9,384 nt of DNA from Pirellulaceae bacterium. Lineage in GTDB: Bacteria > Planctomycetota > Planctomycetia > Pirellulales > Pirellulaceae. The translations under genes were made by a program, and so were the position numbers. The notes under the pieces are model-generated. The model did no database searches. It worked only from the letters and a program-made list of their open reading frames with translations, and was not told the origin of the DNA. Shown here in pieces: positions 7,178-9,384 of this stretch; position 1 is the stretch's first letter, and every line of letters begins with the position of its first letter. Location of the stretch: NCBI GenBank assembly GCA_030744095.1, contig JASLRF010000275.1, forward strand, positions 1 through 9,384, in the 5' to 3' direction.

Positions 7178-7206
7178 ACCCTATCAACGAGCACACTTTT
7201 TGTCAA
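7178..7206 (-). promoter_or_regulatory. Predicted sigma-70-type promoter for rnc operon
   Basis: On the minus strand a perfect -35 TTGACA (7206-7201) is followed by a 17-base spacer and TAGGGT (7183-7178), which keeps the key T-A----T positions of the -10 box. Transcription would start near 7171, giving a leader of about 112 bases before the rnc ATG that contains the 7104-7143 hairpin. This is inferred from the sequence match and spacing only. Confidence 0.6.
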
Positions 7207-7292
7207 CGTGAGGCGATTTGATGCTGCCCACCAGAACCCTGCCGGGTGCTGCCTAGCTCTTGTCGCAAGTCAACGTAACTGGAGGAATCGCA

Positions 7293-7320
7293 TTGGCCTG
7301 CGGCCACGTCTGACTATAAT
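7293..7320 (+). promoter_or_regulatory. Predicted sigma-70-type promoter for the HtrA gene
   Basis: A perfect -10 TATAAT (7315-7320) lies 16 bases after TTGGCC (7293-7298, four of six matches to the -35). Transcription would begin near 7327, giving a leader of about 165 bases before the preferred ATG at 7491. This start site coincides with another in-frame ATG at 7326 (see findings). No extended -10 TG motif is correctly placed. Confidence 0.6.
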
Positions 7321-7490
7321 TCTGCATGGCTTGCCAAGCAGCCGTGTCTTCCCAGCAGGGTGCTGTCGATCCGAAGGACGCGAGATTGGGATCGTCACGG
7401 CAGCAAGCCACAAGACCTTCGCATAGCACCATACCTGAACGTCACAAAACCGTTTGCGGCCCCGCCTCTCGAGAATCAAAGGAACTGAAG

Positions 7491-8687
7491 ATGTTCAATA
7501 GACTGTGGATCTTGAATCACGCTGTCACGGTGGTCTGCCTGACCACATTTGCCATCGCCATGCCCGTCTCTGCGGACGACATGCCGACGGCGATCGACCA
7601 CGCAAAATCACTGTCGCGCGCATTTCGCTCGGCTGCCAAGACCGTGACCCCTTCGGTGGTCACGATCATTGCCAAGCAGAAAATCAACAATGGCGACGGT
7701 CGACAGCCAGATTTGCGCAGCTTACTGAATGACCCATCGCTGCGGCGGCTTTTCCCAGATGGCCAAATTCCACGCTTGCCTCGCGGTGGAGACGCTCCAG
7801 ACTCACCAGAGTTTCCAGGATTCAACGCCCACGTTGGATCGGGTGTTGTCATCGACAACGCTGGCGTTGTGCTGACGAACAACCATGTCGTTGCCGGCGC
7901 AGACGAGGTCATTGTCCGCCTGAAAGATGGCTCGGAGATCACCGCAACCGAGATTCGAACGGATCCGTTAAGTGATGTTGCCATTGTCCGTTTCAAGCCA
8001 GAATCGAAGATCACGGCAGCGACGTTGGGTGATTCTAGTAGCTTGGAGATTGGTGACTGGGTCATCGCCATTGGCAGTCCGTTCGAGCTAGAAGCGACCG
8101 TCAGCGCAGGGATCATCAGCGCCAAGGGCCGCGGCATTGTCCGGATCCCACGAGGCCGCCTTATTCAAACCGATGCCGCCATCAACCCCGGCAACTCTGG
8201 CGGACCGCTTGTCAACTTGGACGGACGAATTGTCGGGATCAATACCGCCATCGCGACCAATAGTGGCGGGTATCAGGGAGTTGGCTTTGCGATCCCGGTG
8301 AATCAGGCCAAATGGATAAGCGATGAGCTCCTAGCGCATGGGAAAGTCCGCCGCGCTTGGCTAGGAATTGAGATTGGTGAACTGGACGCCGAGGCCGCTC
8401 GACGTTTGGAATTACGAGCCCGATCGGGAGTTCGCGTCGTCAATGTTTTCCGAGATAGCCCGGCCGACAAGGGAGGCCTTGAAGATGACGACGTCATCAT
8501 CAAATTTGGCGAGGTGGCTGTCCGCTCGCCCGGCGATCTTCAAGCAGCAGTCGAACAGCAGCCGATCGGTTCCGCCAGGAAGATGATCGTGGTGCGCGGT
8601 GGCGACAACGTGACTTTGGACGTGACGTTGGCCGCACTACCAGATCCCGCAAACCGTCCCCGCCCGCAAACCAACGACGACAGGTAG
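7491..8687 (+). CDS. HtrA/DegP-family secreted serine protease, single PDZ domain
   Basis: A 398-residue protease of the HtrA family, which degrades or refolds damaged envelope proteins. Residues 1-28 look like a signal peptide (MFNRLW, hydrophobic core, VSA cleavage site before DD). The trypsin-like domain has the triad His132 (TNNHVV), Asp162 (LSDVAIV) and Ser236 (NPGNSGGPL). A single PDZ domain spans about 290-372 (RRAWLGIEI ... RDSPADKGGL), then a short Pro-rich tail. A Gly/Pro-rich stretch (about 64-110) fits the regulatory LA loop. ATG 7491 is chosen because AAAGGA (7478-7483) sits about seven bases upstream and the signal peptide begins right there. The frame is open back to ATG 7326, adding 55 residues without family features. 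One PDZ resembles DegS in number, but no permanent membrane anchor is evident. It is divergent from rnc and monocistronic as far as visible. Confidence 0.93.
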   Translation: MFNRLWILNHAVTVVCLTTFAIAMPVSADDMPTAIDHAKSLSRAFRSAAKTVTPSVVTIIAKQKINNGDGRQPDLRSLLNDPSLRRLFPDGQIPRLPRGGDAPDSPEFPGFNAHVGSGVVIDNAGVVLTNNHVVAGADEVIVRLKDGSEITATEIRTDPLSDVAIVRFKPESKITAATLGDSSSLEIGDWVIAIGSPFELEATVSAGIISAKGRGIVRIPRGRLIQTDAAINPGNSGGPLVNLDGRIVGINTAIATNSGGYQGVGFAIPVNQAKWISDELLAHGKVRRAWLGIEIGELDAEAARRLELRARSGVRVVNVFRDSPADKGGLEDDDVIIKFGEVAVRSPGDLQAAVEQQPIGSARKMIVVRGGDNVTLDVTLAALPDPANRPRPQTNDDR

Positions 8688-8707
8688 GTGGCACGCGAGA
8701 CAACCAG

Positions 8708-8734
8708 CCGACCGAGCCCGCTGTCGACGGTCGG
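8708..8734 (+). terminator. Hairpin downstream of HtrA gene, possible 3'-end structure
   Basis: CCGACCG (8708-8714) and CGGTCGG (8728-8734) are exact complements with a 13-base loop, starting 21 bases after the HtrA stop. No T-run follows, so it does not meet the usual intrinsic-terminator pattern; it may protect or end the transcript. Confidence 0.3.
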
Positions 8735-8842
8735 AGAGCCATGGTCGCCTGCGGCGTCTAAGGGCTTTGTAATGTGACTAGGTGATGATGGATGTTTCTG
8801 GCAAGGGGCATCGTCGCACCGATGGGCTTCGGCTAAAATTAC

Positions 8843-8867
8843 TTACCGCCGGCAGCGCCGGCGGTAA
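8843..8867. repeat. Perfect 11-bp-arm GC-rich hairpin
   Basis: TTACCGCCGGC (8843-8853) and GCCGGCGGTAA (8857-8867) pair perfectly around a three-base loop. It lies 156 bases after the HtrA stop. No T-run follows on the plus strand, and only TTTT comes a few bases later on the minus strand (complement of 8836-8839). It looks like a REP-type intergenic palindrome or a bidirectional transcript-end structure. Confidence 0.7.
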
Positions 8868-8951
8868 ATATCTGTCTGAGTTCCGTCACTTTTGCCTCTG
8901 GAGGTCGTGCAGCTTTCAAGTCTTTCGCACTGCAAGAGTCAAGATCCTGTC

Positions 8952-8998
8952 ACCTCTCCCCTCGGGAGAGGTCGGACGCGGTAGCGGCCGGGAGAGGG
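8952..8998 (+). repeat. Palindromic repeat copy A (forward)
   Basis: ACCTCTCCC (8952-8960) pairs perfectly with GGGAGAGGT (8964-8972). A tail at 8973-8992 (CGGACGCGGTAGCGGCCGGG) and a second GGGAGAGG (8990-8997) follow. The left arm could therefore pair with either of two right arms. The tail matches copy C at 18 of 20 positions. Confidence 0.8.
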
Positions 8999-9044
8999 CG
9001 ACGATGATCAGTGTGAACGACTTCACTTTTTGAAAGCCGAATAG

Positions 9045-9087
9045 GCCCCTCTCTTGCGGCCGAAGCCGCGACCTCTCCCTCGGAGGT
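9045..9087 (-). repeat. Palindromic repeat copy B (inverted)
   Basis: Read on the minus strand, this copy has the order ACCTC, then GGGAGAGGT, a GC-rich middle with a CGGCTTCGGCCG-like core, then GAGAGGGG. This is the same order as copy A but in the opposite orientation. GCGGC/GCCGC (9056-9060 and 9065-9069) also forms an internal hairpin. The GGAGGTCGTGCAG at 9082-9094 recurs exactly at 8900-8912. Confidence 0.7.
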
Positions 9088-9130
9088 CGTGCAGTTGCTA
9101 AGTTACCGTTGGCGTTCGAGTTATCGAATT

Positions 9131-9180
9131 ACCTCCCCGCGCCGCGGGGAGGTCGGATGCGGAAGCGGCCGGGTGCGGTC
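9131..9180 (+). repeat. Palindromic repeat copy C (forward)
   Basis: Bases 9131-9153 form a perfect 23-base palindrome around one central base (arms ACCTCCCCGCG and CGCGGGGAGGT). The tail CGGATGCGGAAGCGGCCGGG (9154-9173) is shared with copy A. The arms differ from copy A in sequence but remain fully complementary. Confidence 0.8.
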
Positions 9181-9223
9181 TTTTCTTTGGCGTTGAAAAT
9201 TGAAAAACTCGGTGAAACGAATT

Positions 9224-9260
9224 GCCCTCTCCGGGCCTGACGGCTTGCCCTTACCCTCGG
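9224..9260 (-). repeat. Degenerate palindromic repeat copy D (inverted)
   Basis: On the minus strand this reads GAGGGTAAGGGC, then AAGCCG, then GGAGAGGGC. It keeps the order and the terminal GGAGAGGGC of copy A but with a decayed middle. It starts 179 bases after copy B, the same distance as between copies A and C. The assignment rests on alignment by eye. Confidence 0.45.
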
Positions 9261-9384
9261 ATTTCTGTGCCAAAGAGTGCAGTGATATCAGTTATGTCAT
9301 TGAATTGACAGCATGGTGAAGTTGTTGTTGATGCGTGAGTTATGTGAATTGGTGATCCGTGCTGCGGTGTGTGACGTAGAAGGA

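Larger units (their letters stand above)
8688..9384. other. Intergenic region without a convincing gene; hairpins and GC-rich palindromic repeats
   Basis: No open frame here has recognisable protein features. The longest (8782-9033, plus strand, 83 codons) runs through the repeat at 8952-8998 and is probably spurious. The region contains a hairpin just after the HtrA gene (8708-8734), an 11-bp-arm hairpin (8843-8867), and an alternating palindromic repeat array (about 8895-9260). The final ~120 bases are AT-richer and open in several frames to the edge; whether a gene begins or ends there cannot be decided from this window. Confidence 0.7.

Noticed and set aside
8782..9033. An 83-codon plus-strand frame in the right-end spacer
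   Set aside because: It crosses palindromic repeat A, has no family features and no good ribosome-binding site; its SPLPSGE stretch is simply the translated repeat.
8895..9260. CRISPR array, suggested by regular spacing of repeats
   Set aside because: The repeats alternate in orientation, vary in sequence and length, number only four, and no cas gene is in view.
9313..9384. A frame starting with ATG at 9313 and open to the window edge (MVKLLLMRELCELV...)
   Set aside because: Only 24 codons are visible, there is no ribosome-binding site, and minus-strand frames are also open here. It cannot be decided without the flanking sequence.

Overview
The window looks like chromosomal DNA of a planctomycete, most likely a Pirellulaceae/Rhodopirellula-type organism. 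This is an inference from the protein style, the moderately high GC content, weak or missing Shine-Dalgarno sites at several starts, and the small GC-rich hairpin repeats in the right-hand spacer. No database was consulted.

Layout. (1) Bases 1-754 hold the 3' end of mutS, entering the window inside the Walker A loop. (2) Bases 797-5139 form a same-strand cluster: a MoxR-family AAA+ ATPase, a DUF58 protein, and a large membrane protein ending in a DUF4129 domain. This resembles the widespread MoxR-DUF58-TgpA (transglutaminase) cluster, but the third gene carries a long disordered tract where a transglutaminase core would sit. (3) Bases 5140-5261 are a convergent intergenic gap with a hairpin that could end the minus-strand operon. 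(4) On the minus strand, rnc (RNase III, 7059 to 6310) is followed 46 bases later by a PP-loop ATPase of the ThiI/MnmA kind with a C-terminal NFACT-R-like RNA-binding region (6263 to 5262). Together they make a small RNA processing/modification operon. (5) Bases 7060-7490 hold two divergent promoters, for rnc and for an HtrA protease, and a perfect 15-bp-arm hairpin that would lie in the rnc leader RNA. (6) Bases 7491-8687 encode a secreted single-PDZ HtrA/DegP-type serine protease. (7) Bases 8688-9384 contain no convincing gene but hold several hairpins and an array of small GC-rich palindromic repeats in alternating orientation, with a period near 180 bases.

Most of the gene content is ordinary. 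The points that deserve a second look are the rnc leader hairpin (possible RNase III autoregulation), the transglutaminase-less TgpA-like protein beside MoxR/DUF58, and the alternating repeat array at the right end. All pattern finding was done by eye, and no folding, alignment or search program was run.
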